DNA of 64,000 nucleotides from Poriferisodalis sp965221195 (lineage in GTDB: Bacteria > Actinomycetota > Acidimicrobiia > Acidimicrobiales > Poriferisodalaceae): assembly GCA_965221195.1 (NCBI GenBank), contig OZ244864.1, forward strand, positions 744,001 to 808,000, in the 5' to 3' direction. Under the pieces are notes generated by a model, which had not been told where the DNA came from, did not search any database, and saw only the letters and a program-made list of their open reading frames with translations. Of this stretch, positions 41,877 through 50,555 are shown one piece after another. How positions within the stretch are numbered: position 1 is the stretch's first letter; each line of letters begins with the position of its first letter. The translations under genes and the position numbers were made by a program.

Positions 41877-43016
41877 TCAAATCCCCTTACCAGCGGTGCC
41901 GCCAGACACCGTCTCGCTGCCAGACACCGCTTCGCCGCCAGACACCGCTTCGCCGTTTTGCACTTGCACACAGCGGCCGATGCTGATCCCCTCTGGTACG
42001 TGTCCAGTGGCCGATGTCACCACAGTCTGCCCCTCAGGCAAACAGTCGATGAGTCGACGCGCGCGACCTTCGTCCAACTCAGAAAACACATCGTCAAGCA
42101 AGATGACAGGCGCTGCGCCCAATCGCCCGGCGGTGTAGTGATGCTGTGCAAGCCGTAACGACAATGCGATGCTGCGCTGTTCGCCCTGCGAAGCATGAGT
42201 GCGCGCCGGTAGCCCGTCCAGCTGTATCTGTAGGTCGTCGCGATGGGGTCCGACTGAGGTTGTGGCACGGCGCAGATCATCAGAGCGCGCGAGTTGCAGC
42301 GCAGCAGCCAGTGAGGTGTCGGACCACGAGTTCACATAGACAAGCTGGAGGTGCGCTTCGGTGCCTGCTAGCCGTTGGTAGGCCTGCTGGGCTGCGGGGG
42401 CCATCGCACTGGCGAGCGCTGCCCGACAGCGCGCCACAGTCTCGCCCACCTCAGCAAGCTGCGCATCCCAGACATCCAACGTGTTCACAGCGTCAGTGTC
42501 GGGCCGCTGGCCCACTTGTTTGAGCAAGTTGTTTCTCTGGCGCAGGATTCTTTCGAGATCCGCACGCGCCGCGCCAAACGCACGGTCGGTGCTGGTCATA
42601 ACTTCATCGAGCAGCGCTCGGCGCAGCGACGGCCCGCCCGCGGTCAGTGCTAAATCGGCTGGCGAGAACACCACCGTAGTGACTACGTCGGCGAGGTCTC
42701 GCAGCGCCCGTACGCGCTGGCCGTTCAGTTGTGCCCGCATACGGCCACCAGCTGGTATCTCCATCTCAACCAAGTTGGGACGACCCCTGCGCCTAATCTC
42801 TGCACGCACATACGCCCGCTGCGAGCCGGCCCGCACCAGCGTCTCTGCGTTTGCGCCGCGAAACGAGCCGTTGCCCGAGAGCATCGCCACGGCTTCAAGG
42901 AGACTGGTTTTGCCGTGCCCGTTGGGTCCCACCACCAAGGTGCGGCCCGGATCAAAGTTGATTGTGGTGGCTCGGTGGTTCCGGAAGTTTTCGATGCTCA
43001 GCCAGTCAATGGTCAC
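41877..43016 (-). CDS. recF: Recombination protein RecF
   Basis: An ABC-type ATPase (379 aa) that helps load RecA at gaps. Walker A is VVGPNGHGKTSLLEA (residues 29-43); the signature and Walker B appear as SQGEQRSIALSLRL and PVILLDDVFSELD. The N-terminal LSIENFRNH is canonical. The C-terminus carries three EAVSGG-like units from an 18-bp repeat (41901-41954). Its ATG overlaps the dnaN stop (ATGA). Confidence 0.95.
   Translation of the reverse strand: MTIDWLSIENFRNHRATTINFDPGRTLVVGPNGHGKTSLLEAVAMLSGNGSFRGANAETLVRAGSQRAYVRAEIRRRGRPNLVEMEIPAGGRMRAQLNGQRVRALRDLADVVTTVVFSPADLALTAGGPSLRRALLDEVMTSTDRAFGAARADLERILRQRNNLLKQVGQRPDTDAVNTLDVWDAQLAEVGETVARCRAALASAMAPAAQQAYQRLAGTEAHLQLVYVNSWSDTSLAAALQLARSDDLRRATTSVGPHRDDLQIQLDGLPARTHASQGEQRSIALSLRLAQHHYTAGRLGAAPVILLDDVFSELDEGRARRLIDCLPEGQTVVTSATGHVPEGISIGRCVQVQNGEAVSGGEAVSGSETVSGGTAGKGI
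41901..41954. repeat. Three 18-bp units at the 3' end of recF
   Basis: gccagacaccgcttcgcc-type units, in frame, extend the RecF C-terminus past its usual end. Confidence 0.9.
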
Positions 43017-44122
43017 GACACCCGAACAGGCATCAGCAAATACAAGAAGCCGCTTTCGCCTGGTGTTTTCAACACCGCCGGCTTGAGCGCGTCTAGCCGC
43101 TCAATGACAACTGTGTCACTGACGGCTGCTTCTAAGCCTGCGATCAAGTAGTCGGGATTGAACGCAACAGTGGTCGGCTCGCCGGAGTACGTCGCATCCA
43201 CCTCTTCGCTAGCACTGCCGACATCTTGGACGATGACGGTGAGTTCGATGCTGTCGTCGCGCAATTCCATGCGCACCGGCACATTCGCGTCGCGCGCCAA
43301 TAACCGAAGCCGGCGAGTGGCGTCAAGCAGCGCAGATTGGCTGATTTCTAGGCGATTGTCGTGAGAGTCGGGGATGAGCGGCTCGTAGCTGGGAAACTCG
43401 CCAGCAATGAGCCGGCAGGTCACATGTGTAGATCGATCCTCGTCTTTGACCTCAAACGTCACCTCGCGTTCGCCGAGGCGCATGGTGAGTTCTTTGTCTG
43501 CTTCAAGGAGCCGCCCAAGTTCGTCTAGTGCGCGCGACGGCACCAGAACTTCTTGGCCGGGCCCCAACATGGATGCGTTTGGCAGGTCCCGCAATGCCAG
43601 CCGGTAAGAGTCGGTCGCGACGAAGCGCAGGCCTTCGTCGCGTGCGGCCATCAGCACGCCGGTCAGGATTGGCCGCGCATCGTCTGAGCTTGCGGCTGGC
43701 ACGACTTGGCGGAAAGCCTCAGCCACGTCGCTGGCCGGCACGTTGACGCTTTCACCAGTGGGTTCGGCGAGCGCGGGGAAGTCGGCAACTGGCAAAGTCC
43801 TCACCGAGAACTGTGAGCGACCGCTGCTGATCTGCATGTCCTCCTCGGTCGTTTCCAAGCGCACTTCGCCGTTCGGCAGGGCGCGCACGATGTCTGTCAG
43901 CAGACGCGCTGGCACCACTGCTTCACCGGCTACCTCAACTGGGGTACTCAAGCGGGTACGGACAGTCAGATCTAAGTCTGTGCCGGTCACTGCGAGGCCG
44001 TCACTGTCCGCTCGCAGATGCAACCCAGTGAGTACGAACAGGCCGCCCGAGCGGGTATTCACTCCTCGACTGGCCCGAGCCAACTGATCAACTAACAAGT
44101 CTCGTTCGATGTGCAACTTCAC
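43013..44122 (-). CDS. dnaN: DNA polymerase III beta sliding clamp
   Basis: The processivity clamp (369 aa, usual size). The three clamp domains begin at KLHIERDLLVDQLARASRGV, VNVPASDVAEAFRQVVPAAS and LEISQSALLDATRRLRLLA; the end is FLYLLMPVRVS, matching the family's L-M-P-V/M-R motif. The GTG at 44122 has aaggag 8 nt upstream, so it is preferred over an ATG at 44164. It is leftward from oriC and coupled to recF. Confidence 0.96.
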   Translation of the reverse strand: MKLHIERDLLVDQLARASRGVNTRSGGLFVLTGLHLRADSDGLAVTGTDLDLTVRTRLSTPVEVAGEAVVPARLLTDIVRALPNGEVRLETTEEDMQISSGRSQFSVRTLPVADFPALAEPTGESVNVPASDVAEAFRQVVPAASSDDARPILTGVLMAARDEGLRFVATDSYRLALRDLPNASMLGPGQEVLVPSRALDELGRLLEADKELTMRLGEREVTFEVKDEDRSTHVTCRLIAGEFPSYEPLIPDSHDNRLEISQSALLDATRRLRLLARDANVPVRMELRDDSIELTVIVQDVGSASEEVDATYSGEPTTVAFNPDYLIAGLEAAVSDTVVIERLDALKPAVLKTPGESGFLYLLMPVRVS

Positions 44123-44523
44123 TGGCGGTTCTCCTTGACCAAGCGATGCTGATGAGGAAGACAATCCCCTGTGTGGGGGTAGAAACTACTGTGATAGTGA
44201 CTGTAGAGGCTGTGAATTGTGGATGAACAGCCGTTATCGCAGGTCAGAGCGACGCTTGCGGGCGGTGCCGTTGTCCATCGCGTCCACAGTCGTGTGCTGA
44301 GTCTGCCATCTTGTGACCACAACCGTGGAAAAGCGTAGATTTTCCCCAGCGCGCGCCGCATATTTTTCCACTTGTTATCCACAGCATGTGAGGAAGTTTT
44401 GGCGTTGCTGGCGAAGCTGCGTTCAAACATGTTGACGTGGTTGCACGGGACGCTGGTCATGGAACGCTGGTCACAGGGCACTAGTCATAGGGCAGTGGCT
44501 GGCATCAAGACAAGCTGCTGCGG
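44123..44523. other. Probable replication origin oriC
   Basis: The 401-bp gap between dnaN and dnaA has no gene. It holds a perfect DnaA box TTATCCACA (44375-44383), a one-mismatch box TGTGGATGA on the other strand (44218-44226), weaker sites (ttttccact at 44364, cgtggaaaa at 44324, gcgtccaca at 44280) and an AT-richer stretch around 44355-44400. Genes run leftward on the left (dnaN to gyrA) and rightward on the right (rpmH onward), as expected at an origin. Confidence 0.8.
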
Positions 44524-46206
44524 CTAGGCCGCTCTGGCTTGTGCCATGAGCTGCGCTACTTGATCGTAGACCTGCCGCTCTGCTGGCAGCAGGCTGCTGA
44601 TTTTCTTTACCGCATGCATGACGGTGGTGTGGTCGCGGCCGCCGAAGATGCTCGCGATGGCGGGATAGCTCAAGTCGGTCAGCTCGCGCATCACGTACAT
44701 GCTTATCTGCCGGGCCTTCACTAAGCCGCGCTGCCGCCGTTGGCTAGTGAGTTCGGTGATGCCGTAGCCGAACATCTCCGCGGTGAGTTCAAGGATCCGA
44801 TCTGTGGTGATTGGCCGCTCTTGAGGTGTGCGAATGTCGCTGAGGATCTGCTGAGCCATTTCCAGCGTCACTTGGCTGCGGGTGAGACTGGCGTAGGCAG
44901 TAACGCGGATCAGCGCTCCTTCGAGTTCGCGGATGTTGTTGGTAATGAGCAGAGCGATGTGCTCCAGAACATCGTCGGGGACTTGACCCTGCTCGGTTTT
45001 CTTGCGCAGAATGGCAACCCGCGTCTCTAGGTCCGGCGGCTGGATGTCGGTGATTAGACCCCACTCGAAGCGACTGCGTAGGCGGTCTGACAGTGTGGCA
45101 ATGCTGCGAGGCGGGCGGTCAGACGAAATCACGATCTGTCGCCCAGCTACATGCAAAGAGTTGAACGTGTGGAACAGTTCTTCTTGTAGGCCTTCTTTGC
45201 CTTCCATGAACTGAATGTCGTCTAGCAGCAGGACGTCGAGCTCTCGATAGCGCCGCTTGAACGCTGGCGTTGTGTTCGTGCGGATGGCCTCAATGAACTC
45301 AGACAGGAACGTTTCGGTCGAGACGTAGCCCACCCGATGGCCTGGCAGCGTGTCATGCAGATAGTTCACAATGGCCTGCAAGAGGTGTGTCTTGCCGAGA
45401 CCGGTGCTTCCATGGATGAACAGCGGGTTGTAGGCAACGCCTGGCGTTTCGGCGACTGCGAGCGCGGCGGCTTGGGCGAAGCGGTTGCTGCTGCCGGTGA
45501 CGAAACTCTCGAACGTGTACCGAGGGCTGGTGGTATCGGTACCCGACACCGACTGTTGCGCATCAATCATTGACGCATCGGCGGTGTGGCCCACAACGTG
45601 GCCGCTCAGCTGTGTTGGGTTGTGTTGTGTCGCGCCGGGTTGTGCGGGGTTGTGTTGTGTTGGCCTCGGCTGCGCTGGGACGCTGGCAGGGTGCCAGTTC
45701 TCGCTTTGCCAAGCGTTCGCTGTGGGGTCGTCTGTGGGGCCGGCGTTGGTGTCGTCTGGCGCAACTTCGACATCGTCAACTCCGGTGAGACCGCCAAGCT
45801 CGGGCTGGGTCTCGATCTCGTACGTCTGGGGGCGCACTGGCAATTGCTCAAAAGCGTTGTGCAGCATGGGGATGTAGCGCCGCTGAATGCGATCGCGGAT
45901 CATGTTGCTTGGCGCGATCAGTACTGCTAAATCGTCGTCGATGTGCAGAGCTTGCAGGTGACGGAAGTAGCCAAGCCAAAGCGCGTCAGACACTGTGCTG
46001 CGTAGGACCTCGCGACATCTCGACCACAGCTCGTCGGTGCTAGCGCGGTCGGTGGTCTCAGCGGCGCGTGAACCCGCCGCGTCCGTTGCACTCGTTGCGG
46101 CTGTGCGAAGCGCGTCGGGGGGGTGCGCAGAACGCCCAGCGCGATTGGCGTGATCAGCTTCGTTGGATTCGTGCGATGCGATGTGCGCATACGGAGTAGT
46201 CGCCAC
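44524..46206 (-). CDS. dnaA: Chromosomal replication initiator DnaA
   Basis: The AAA+ initiator that binds DnaA boxes (560 aa from GTG 46206). Domain I (ELWSRCREVLRSTVSDALWL) is followed by a low-complexity linker rich in Gln/Asn/Pro made of short DNA repeats. Domain III has HGSTGLGKTHLLQAI and VLLLDDIQFMEGKEG; domain IV ends GRDHTTVMHAVKKISSLLPA, the box-recognition helix. GTG 46206 has gaagg 6 nt upstream; an ATG at 46320 would add 38 Cys/Pro-rich, unconserved residues. Confidence 0.95.
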   Translation of the reverse strand: MATTPYAHIASHESNEADHANRAGRSAHPPDALRTAATSATDAAGSRAAETTDRASTDELWSRCREVLRSTVSDALWLGYFRHLQALHIDDDLAVLIAPSNMIRDRIQRRYIPMLHNAFEQLPVRPQTYEIETQPELGGLTGVDDVEVAPDDTNAGPTDDPTANAWQSENWHPASVPAQPRPTQHNPAQPGATQHNPTQLSGHVVGHTADASMIDAQQSVSGTDTTSPRYTFESFVTGSSNRFAQAAALAVAETPGVAYNPLFIHGSTGLGKTHLLQAIVNYLHDTLPGHRVGYVSTETFLSEFIEAIRTNTTPAFKRRYRELDVLLLDDIQFMEGKEGLQEELFHTFNSLHVAGRQIVISSDRPPRSIATLSDRLRSRFEWGLITDIQPPDLETRVAILRKKTEQGQVPDDVLEHIALLITNNIRELEGALIRVTAYASLTRSQVTLEMAQQILSDIRTPQERPITTDRILELTAEMFGYGITELTSQRRQRGLVKARQISMYVMRELTDLSYPAIASIFGGRDHTTVMHAVKKISSLLPAERQVYDQVAQLMAQARAA

Positions 46207-46688
46207 GACAACCTTCTTCTTCCGCGGCGGCCACGCATCTGGGCAGTCATGCTGATCGCCTGCGGGCCTCTGGCCGATATCCGGCATCGGGAACCTATGG
46301 CTGCAACTCAGATGTCGCAAGCGCGCGCTCGTACACCCTCACCACGACGCGGGCGACGCTGTGTTGCTGCTGGACCGTTGCTGCTGGGCCGCAAGCGCGC
46401 AAAAGCCCTATTTCGTATGGCTCTGGCTAGTCCAACCCGTCAAGTCGTGGCTTGTGGAGGTAGCCGCGTTCTCTGCGTGGCTGAGGCGGTGCTCTGGGCG
46501 CATCGCAGTTGTACGCGCGATATAGACCCTCAGGTCGCGTGTGTTGCGCCGCCGTTCGGCCGCGGTGCCGAGTTGACCTTGGCACCTTTAGGCTGTGGAT
46601 GCCCCCCGAGCCATTTTCGGACACGTTCTGGTCGTCGCACCGCACTTAGCGGATCGCGCAGCGGCCTCAACCTGCAGGAGGCAGCAAC
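46207..46688. promoter_or_regulatory. dnaA-rpmH divergent intergenic region
   Basis: About 480 bp without a supported gene separate divergent dnaA and rpmH; both promoters should lie here. A TATAGA -10-like box occurs at 46521-46526 on the plus strand without a clear -35 partner. No DnaA box of good quality was found. Confidence 0.4.
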
Positions 46689-46823
46689 TTGAAGCGTACG
46701 TACCAACCTCACAATCGCCGACGGGCCCGCCGTCATGGCTTTCGTCATCGCATGTCCACGCGCGCTGGTCGCGCAATTGTGAACGCTCGCCGCCGCAAGG
46801 GTCGGCAACGGCTGAGCGCTTGA
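46689..46823 (+). CDS. rpmH: 50S ribosomal protein L34
   Basis: A 44-aa very basic protein with the family sequence KRTYQPHNRRRARRHGFRHR, then MSTRAGRAIVNARRRKGRQR, ending LSA. It starts with TTG at 46689, 8 nt after a strong caggagg ribosome site. The stop overlaps the TTG start of rnpA (TTGA). L34 is the conserved first gene of the rightward arm from oriC. Confidence 0.95.
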   Translation: MKRTYQPHNRRRARRHGFRHRMSTRAGRAIVNARRRKGRQRLSA

Positions 46824-47185
46824 TCGATTCGTGCCGCGGCAAGGCCGACTTCGTCGCGTTGCGTCGCGGCCGTCGCTTCCACGGCGGGGTGCTGTGGATT
46901 GCTTTCGCGGCGGATGCGAGTTTGCGGCGGCCACGCTTGGCATTTGCGCTGAGCCGCTCCAGCGGTACCGCGGTCGAGCGGAACCAGCTTCGACGTCGGC
47001 TGCGGGCAGTTTTCACAGAGCACGCCAGTTGCTTGGCACCCGGTTACTACCTCATCGGCGCGCGTCGCTCGGTTTCACAAACCACGTACCGCAGCGCGCG
47101 TTCGGAGCTGTTGGACCTGCTGAGATCCGCCGGAGCGCTGGGCCAAGCGTCACCTTCGGCCCAAATGTCAACTTCGGTCCAGTGA
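46820..47185 (+). CDS. rnpA: Ribonuclease P protein component
   Basis: The protein subunit of RNase P, which trims tRNA 5' leaders. The 121-aa product from TTG 46820 has GKADFVALRRGRRFHGG, the fold core RPRLAFALSRSSGTAVERNQ and the signature RNQLRRRLRAVFTEH. The first helix is unusually short compared with typical RnpA. Start overlaps the rpmH stop (TTGA) and stop overlaps yidD (GTGA), so the three genes are coupled. Confidence 0.92.
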   Translation: MIDSCRGKADFVALRRGRRFHGGVLWIAFAADASLRRPRLAFALSRSSGTAVERNQLRRRLRAVFTEHASCLAPGYYLIGARRSVSQTTYRSARSELLDLLRSAGALGQASPSAQMSTSVQ

Positions 47186-47505
47186 AGCTCGGGTTCTTCG
47201 CGCGCGTAGGAGTGGCTGTTGTGCGGTTCTACCGCGCGTTCCCCCGCTCGCGACCGCCAACGTGCCGCTTCGATCCGACGTGTTCGCTGTACGCGCTAGA
47301 GGCGTTGCACGCTTGGGGTGCGGCCCGCGGCGGTTGGCTTGCCCTCCGGCGGGTTTGTCGCTGCCATCCGTGGGGAGGCTGGGGCTATGACCCTGTGCCG
47401 CGCAACCCTGTGCCACCTAAATCTGTGCCGTCTAGGCCGGTCTCGGTCCAGGAGCTGGACCCTGAGACAAGCTACGGCACTGAAGTATCGGAACACTCAT
47501 GTTAG
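47182..47505 (+). CDS. yidD: Membrane insertion efficiency factor YidD
   Basis: A small membrane-associated protein (107 aa) aiding YidC. Family residues are complete: FYRAFPRSRPPTCRFDPTCS, YALEALHAWGAARGGWLALR and RCHPWGGWGYDPVP. After this the tail (VPPKSVPSRPVSVQEL...) is variable. The GTG start overlaps rnpA and the stop overlaps the yidC ATG by 7 bp. Confidence 0.93.
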   Translation: MKLGFFARVGVAVVRFYRAFPRSRPPTCRFDPTCSLYALEALHAWGAARGGWLALRRVCRCHPWGGWGYDPVPRNPVPPKSVPSRPVSVQELDPETSYGTEVSEHSC

Positions 47506-48752
47506 ACGTGATTTTCGACAGCATCGCTGGCGTGATGGCGTGGTTTTACTCGTTGGTCAACGACTACACATTCGCTATTTCTATGCTCACGCTGGCGATC
47601 ATGCTTATTTTCACCCCGCTCACGTTGCGGGGCGCCCGATCTATGACGAAACAGCAGGTATTGCAGCCAGAAATGGCGCAATTACGCAAGCGTTACGCCG
47701 GGGATCGTCAGAAAATCAACGAAGAAATGATGAAGTTGTATCAGGCCAACGGAGTGAGTCCGTTGGGCGGTTGCTTGCCGAACTTGGTGCAGATTCCAAT
47801 CTTTATCGTGCTGTATCGAGTGATCTGGAATCTGCGTATTCCTGATCCAAACCCCGCCGACAATCCACACCCTCGCAATCTTGATGTGCACTCCCAACTG
47901 TACAAAGATCTTGTTGAGGCAGACGGCGAGATGCGTTCGCTCGGCATGGATCTCGCTCGCTCTGCATATGATGTCGCTATCCGGACCGACTTTGTCGAAG
48001 GTCTGCCGTATCTCGCCCTCGTGGGAACAACATTTCTCCTTGCTTTTCTGCAGCAGCGTCAGATGGCAAAGCGTCGTGGCGGCGCGGCCTTGCCGAATCG
48101 TCAGATGGAAATTATGATGAAATATCTGCCGTTTATGCTGCCGGTATTCAGCTTCATCGTCCCGGCAGCTTTGGTGCCGTACTTCATCGTATCGAGCCTC
48201 TATCGAATGCTGACCCAGGCTTACATTCACGCCACTATGAAGCCCCCTGAGTCCATTGCCACGGCATCTGCTAGCACCGATGTAATTGAGGCGGAGACGG
48301 CTCCCGGCTTGGATCGGATCTCAGGGTCCAAACGCTCGGTGCCGAATCAGCGCTCTCGTAAGGCACTCGATGCCGAAGAGGCCCGCCGTGCCGAGCGGGT
48401 GGAACGGCGAGCGACGCGCCGCATCAACACAGAACACCACAACAGTGCTGCAAACAGTGCTGAAAAAACTGAGTCGTCGGACGCTCCTGTTGTCCGGCGG
48501 ACTCGCGCCCCTGCGCCACCGCCTGTGTCGAACACCCGCAGTAGGCGAGGACGTAGGCCGGGAACTGGGCGGGAAACAGGGTCCGAAAGCAGTGCTAACA
48601 CTGCTGAAGACAGTGCTAGCACGACCCGTCGGGGCATCTCAGCGAGCCGCGGGCGTCGCCGGAGTCGTTCCGTTTCCGAACCGGCACCCAAACCAATCCA
48701 AAGCCGCCGGACCTCCGGAGACGGCCGTACCCGCAATCGCCGCAAACGATGA
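47499..48752 (+). CDS. yidC: Membrane protein insertase YidC
   Basis: The Oxa1/YidC insertase (417 aa). The five-helix core is visible: FYSLVNDYTFAISMLTLAIM, then FTPLTLRGARSMTKQQVLQP, the cytoplasmic hairpin EEMMKLYQANGVSPLGGCLP and NLVQIPIFIVLYRV, and MEIMMKYLPFMLPVFSFIVP. It lacks the large periplasmic domain, as usual in Gram-positives. The C-terminal 160 residues are a disordered Arg/Ser/Thr/Glu-rich tail, probably ribosome-binding. Codon use in the core is AT-richer than in neighbouring genes. Confidence 0.95.
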   Translation: MLDVIFDSIAGVMAWFYSLVNDYTFAISMLTLAIMLIFTPLTLRGARSMTKQQVLQPEMAQLRKRYAGDRQKINEEMMKLYQANGVSPLGGCLPNLVQIPIFIVLYRVIWNLRIPDPNPADNPHPRNLDVHSQLYKDLVEADGEMRSLGMDLARSAYDVAIRTDFVEGLPYLALVGTTFLLAFLQQRQMAKRRGGAALPNRQMEIMMKYLPFMLPVFSFIVPAALVPYFIVSSLYRMLTQAYIHATMKPPESIATASASTDVIEAETAPGLDRISGSKRSVPNQRSRKALDAEEARRAERVERRATRRINTEHHNSAANSAEKTESSDAPVVRRTRAPAPPPVSNTRSRRGRRPGTGRETGSESSANTAEDSASTTRRGISASRGRRRSRSVSEPAPKPIQSRRTSGDGRTRNRRKR

Positions 48753-48789
48753 GCGTGCCTCTTCATCAACGAACGATCTGAGCGTCGTC

Positions 48790-49146
48790 GTGGAGTGGAT
48801 CGTGATGACCGGCTCGAGCGTGGAAGAGGCCCAGAATCGCGCGCTTGACGCGCTCTGGGTGGACCCCGAAGACGCAGATATTGAGGTATTGGCTGTTCCG
48901 AAAAGATCGCTGTGGGGATTCCGCCGTCATCCCGCTCGAGTGCGGGTACGTATTCGCCCGACTGGGCCACCACCTCGCGTGGGCGAAGGTAAGCGTGATC
49001 AACGACCGCGTCGACGTTCTGCCACCCGCGGCCAGAAAGCTAAACAACAACAGCGCTCAGGGCAAAGTCGCGCCCGCCAAAATCAAAACAGGCAAAGCCA
49101 AAACAGGCAAAATCAAAGTAACAGTCGGCCATCGCGCCGCCGCTAG
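48790..49146 (+). CDS. Jag N-terminal domain only (split Jag/KhpB, part 1)
   Basis: The 118-aa product from GTG 48790 is a Jag_N domain: VEWIVMTGSSVEEAQNRALD, ALWVDPEDADIEVLAVPKRS and LWGFRRHPARVRVRIRP. In other bacteria this domain is fused to KH and R3H domains in one RNA-binding protein that follows yidC. Here the frame ends after a basic Gln/Asn/Arg tail, and the KH-R3H part is a separate gene 0.8 kb further on. GTG 48790 is inferred from homologous starts (VEWVE-type); no strong ribosome site is seen. No stop-codon readthrough would join the two. Confidence 0.8.
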   Translation: MEWIVMTGSSVEEAQNRALDALWVDPEDADIEVLAVPKRSLWGFRRHPARVRVRIRPTGPPPRVGEGKRDQRPRRRSATRGQKAKQQQRSGQSRARQNQNRQSQNRQNQSNSRPSRRR

Positions 49147-49945
49147 CGGCCCAATCAGAACTAGTTCAAGCTCATTCAGATTGAATTTGCTTGGCAGCTG
49201 ACCTGCCTGTTAATGCCAGCGTTTTGCCTGCAGTAATCGTCACAACTGCTGTCACTGTACGTTGTGATTTTGTTGTCATGTTGCGATGTTGAATTTCGGT
49301 CCTTTGGATGAATACTTTGGCATCGATAGGCAGTGAATCTTAGTCGCTTATTTCATTGATATTAACGCACTGTAATCTACTAGTTTTAGCCCCATATATT
49401 ATCGTCGTAATGCTGGCAATGATGGGATCGACAATATGCTCTATGCTACATCGATTATTGATTGTAATAGTCAGCGAAAATAGCCAACGAAAATAATCAG
49501 TGAAAAACAGTTAGTTTCTTCGCTGGGTCTTGCCAAGATAAATTCTTCGGACACGTCAAAGTTCTTAAGCAGTTGCGAGCTGTCTGGTTGTTCAAGTCTT
49601 GGCTGTCGGCAAGCGTTGGTCACTCTCTGTGAGGGCGACAAAGCTCGGTTGTTGGCCGGTCGTTGAGAGTGGGCCAAGACGCTGGTAGCAAACAAACAAA
49701 AGTTCGTAACACTGATTGGGTGGCGGCCGAATCACTTCACTAATCACTTCACAGCCGTCGCTGTGGAGTCAGCCAAAATTTATCGCAATGAATATGCGTG
49801 CCTCGCGGAGTTCTTGGCCGATGTGCCTGTAGACTGGGCGCTGTCCGTATTGTGCGACAATCTAGCAAGCCGCATCTTGAGGACTGTTGCTCGCTCGCTG
49901 TGCGGTGGGCTTCTACTCATTCATGCGTGATCAGAGGTGATGAAG
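49147..49945. other. AT-rich spacer splitting jag, with iteron-like repeats
   Basis: About 800 bp, visibly AT-richer than the surroundings and with no supported gene. At 49472-49510 three 13-bp units in direct succession share CARYGAAAA (cagcgaaaatagc, caacgaaaataat, cagtgaaaaacag). A 12-bp doublet (aatcacttcact) lies near 49730. Origin unknown; it could be an insertion remnant or a regulatory region. Confidence 0.6.
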
Positions 49946-50455
49946 ATGACAGTAGAGACAACCACCGTGGAGACAACCACAGCCAGTCAGCAACATATGG
50001 TGCAGGAATTCTTGGACGGTCTAGTCCATGCATTTGGCATCGAGGCGAAGGCAGTTCCTGTTTTCTCAGACGATGACAGCTTCGAGATCAACCTCGAAGG
50101 TGCCAACGAGTCTCTTGGTTTGCTCATTGGACCCCGCGGCCGCCATGTAGTGGCTCTTCAGGAAGTTGCTAAGACCATGCTGCAGCGCCGACTGCCTGGT
50201 GTGCGCCGCGCTCGTGTTCGAGTTGATGTAGGTGGCTATCGGCAACGCCGTCGTGAAGCACTGGAAGCCTACGTTCGCGAACTAGCGCAAAGCGTAGTAG
50301 AGCACGGAACTGAGCGTGGACTTGAGCCGATGAACGCAGCAGACCGCAAAGTTGTTCACGACACTGCAAACGAGATCCCGGGTGTTGGCACTATTTCGGT
50401 GGGCGATGAGCCGCGCCGCCGGGTTGTGCTAGTGCCATCCACCTCTGCAGACTGA
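49946..50455 (+). CDS. KH-R3H RNA-binding protein (split Jag/KhpB, part 2)
   Basis: About 169 aa. A KH domain (VQEFLDGLVHAFGIEAKAVP, then LGLLIGPRGRHVVALQEVAK with the GxxG loop GPRG) is followed by an R3H domain (YVRELAQSVVEHGTERGLEP, NAADRKVVHDTANEIPGVGT). The Jag_N domain is absent and replaced by a Thr/Glu-rich lead (TVETTTVETTT). ATG 49946 has agaggtg 6 nt upstream; GTG 49937 and ATG 49940 are alternatives. It presumably still binds RNA near YidC or cell-wall control, as KhpB proteins do. Confidence 0.85.
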   Translation: MTVETTTVETTTASQQHMVQEFLDGLVHAFGIEAKAVPVFSDDDSFEINLEGANESLGLLIGPRGRHVVALQEVAKTMLQRRLPGVRRARVRVDVGGYRQRRREALEAYVRELAQSVVEHGTERGLEPMNAADRKVVHDTANEIPGVGTISVGDEPRRRVVLVPSTSAD

Positions 50456-50555
50456 ATCTTGGCTGGTTGTTGGTCATTGTGCCCCAATGAGCGCAGTCCA
50501 ATTAGCGCAGTCCAATTAGCGCAGTGAGCAGCGGCAAAAGTCACCTACAGAGAGT

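Noticed and set aside
44524..46320. dnaA starting at ATG 46320
   Set aside because: The extra 38 residues are Cys/Pro-rich without similarity to DnaA domain I, and GTG 46206 has a ribosome site.
49471..50076. Small open frames in the jag spacer
   Set aside because: No ribosome sites, domain signals or coherent composition; they look like chance frames in AT-rich DNA.
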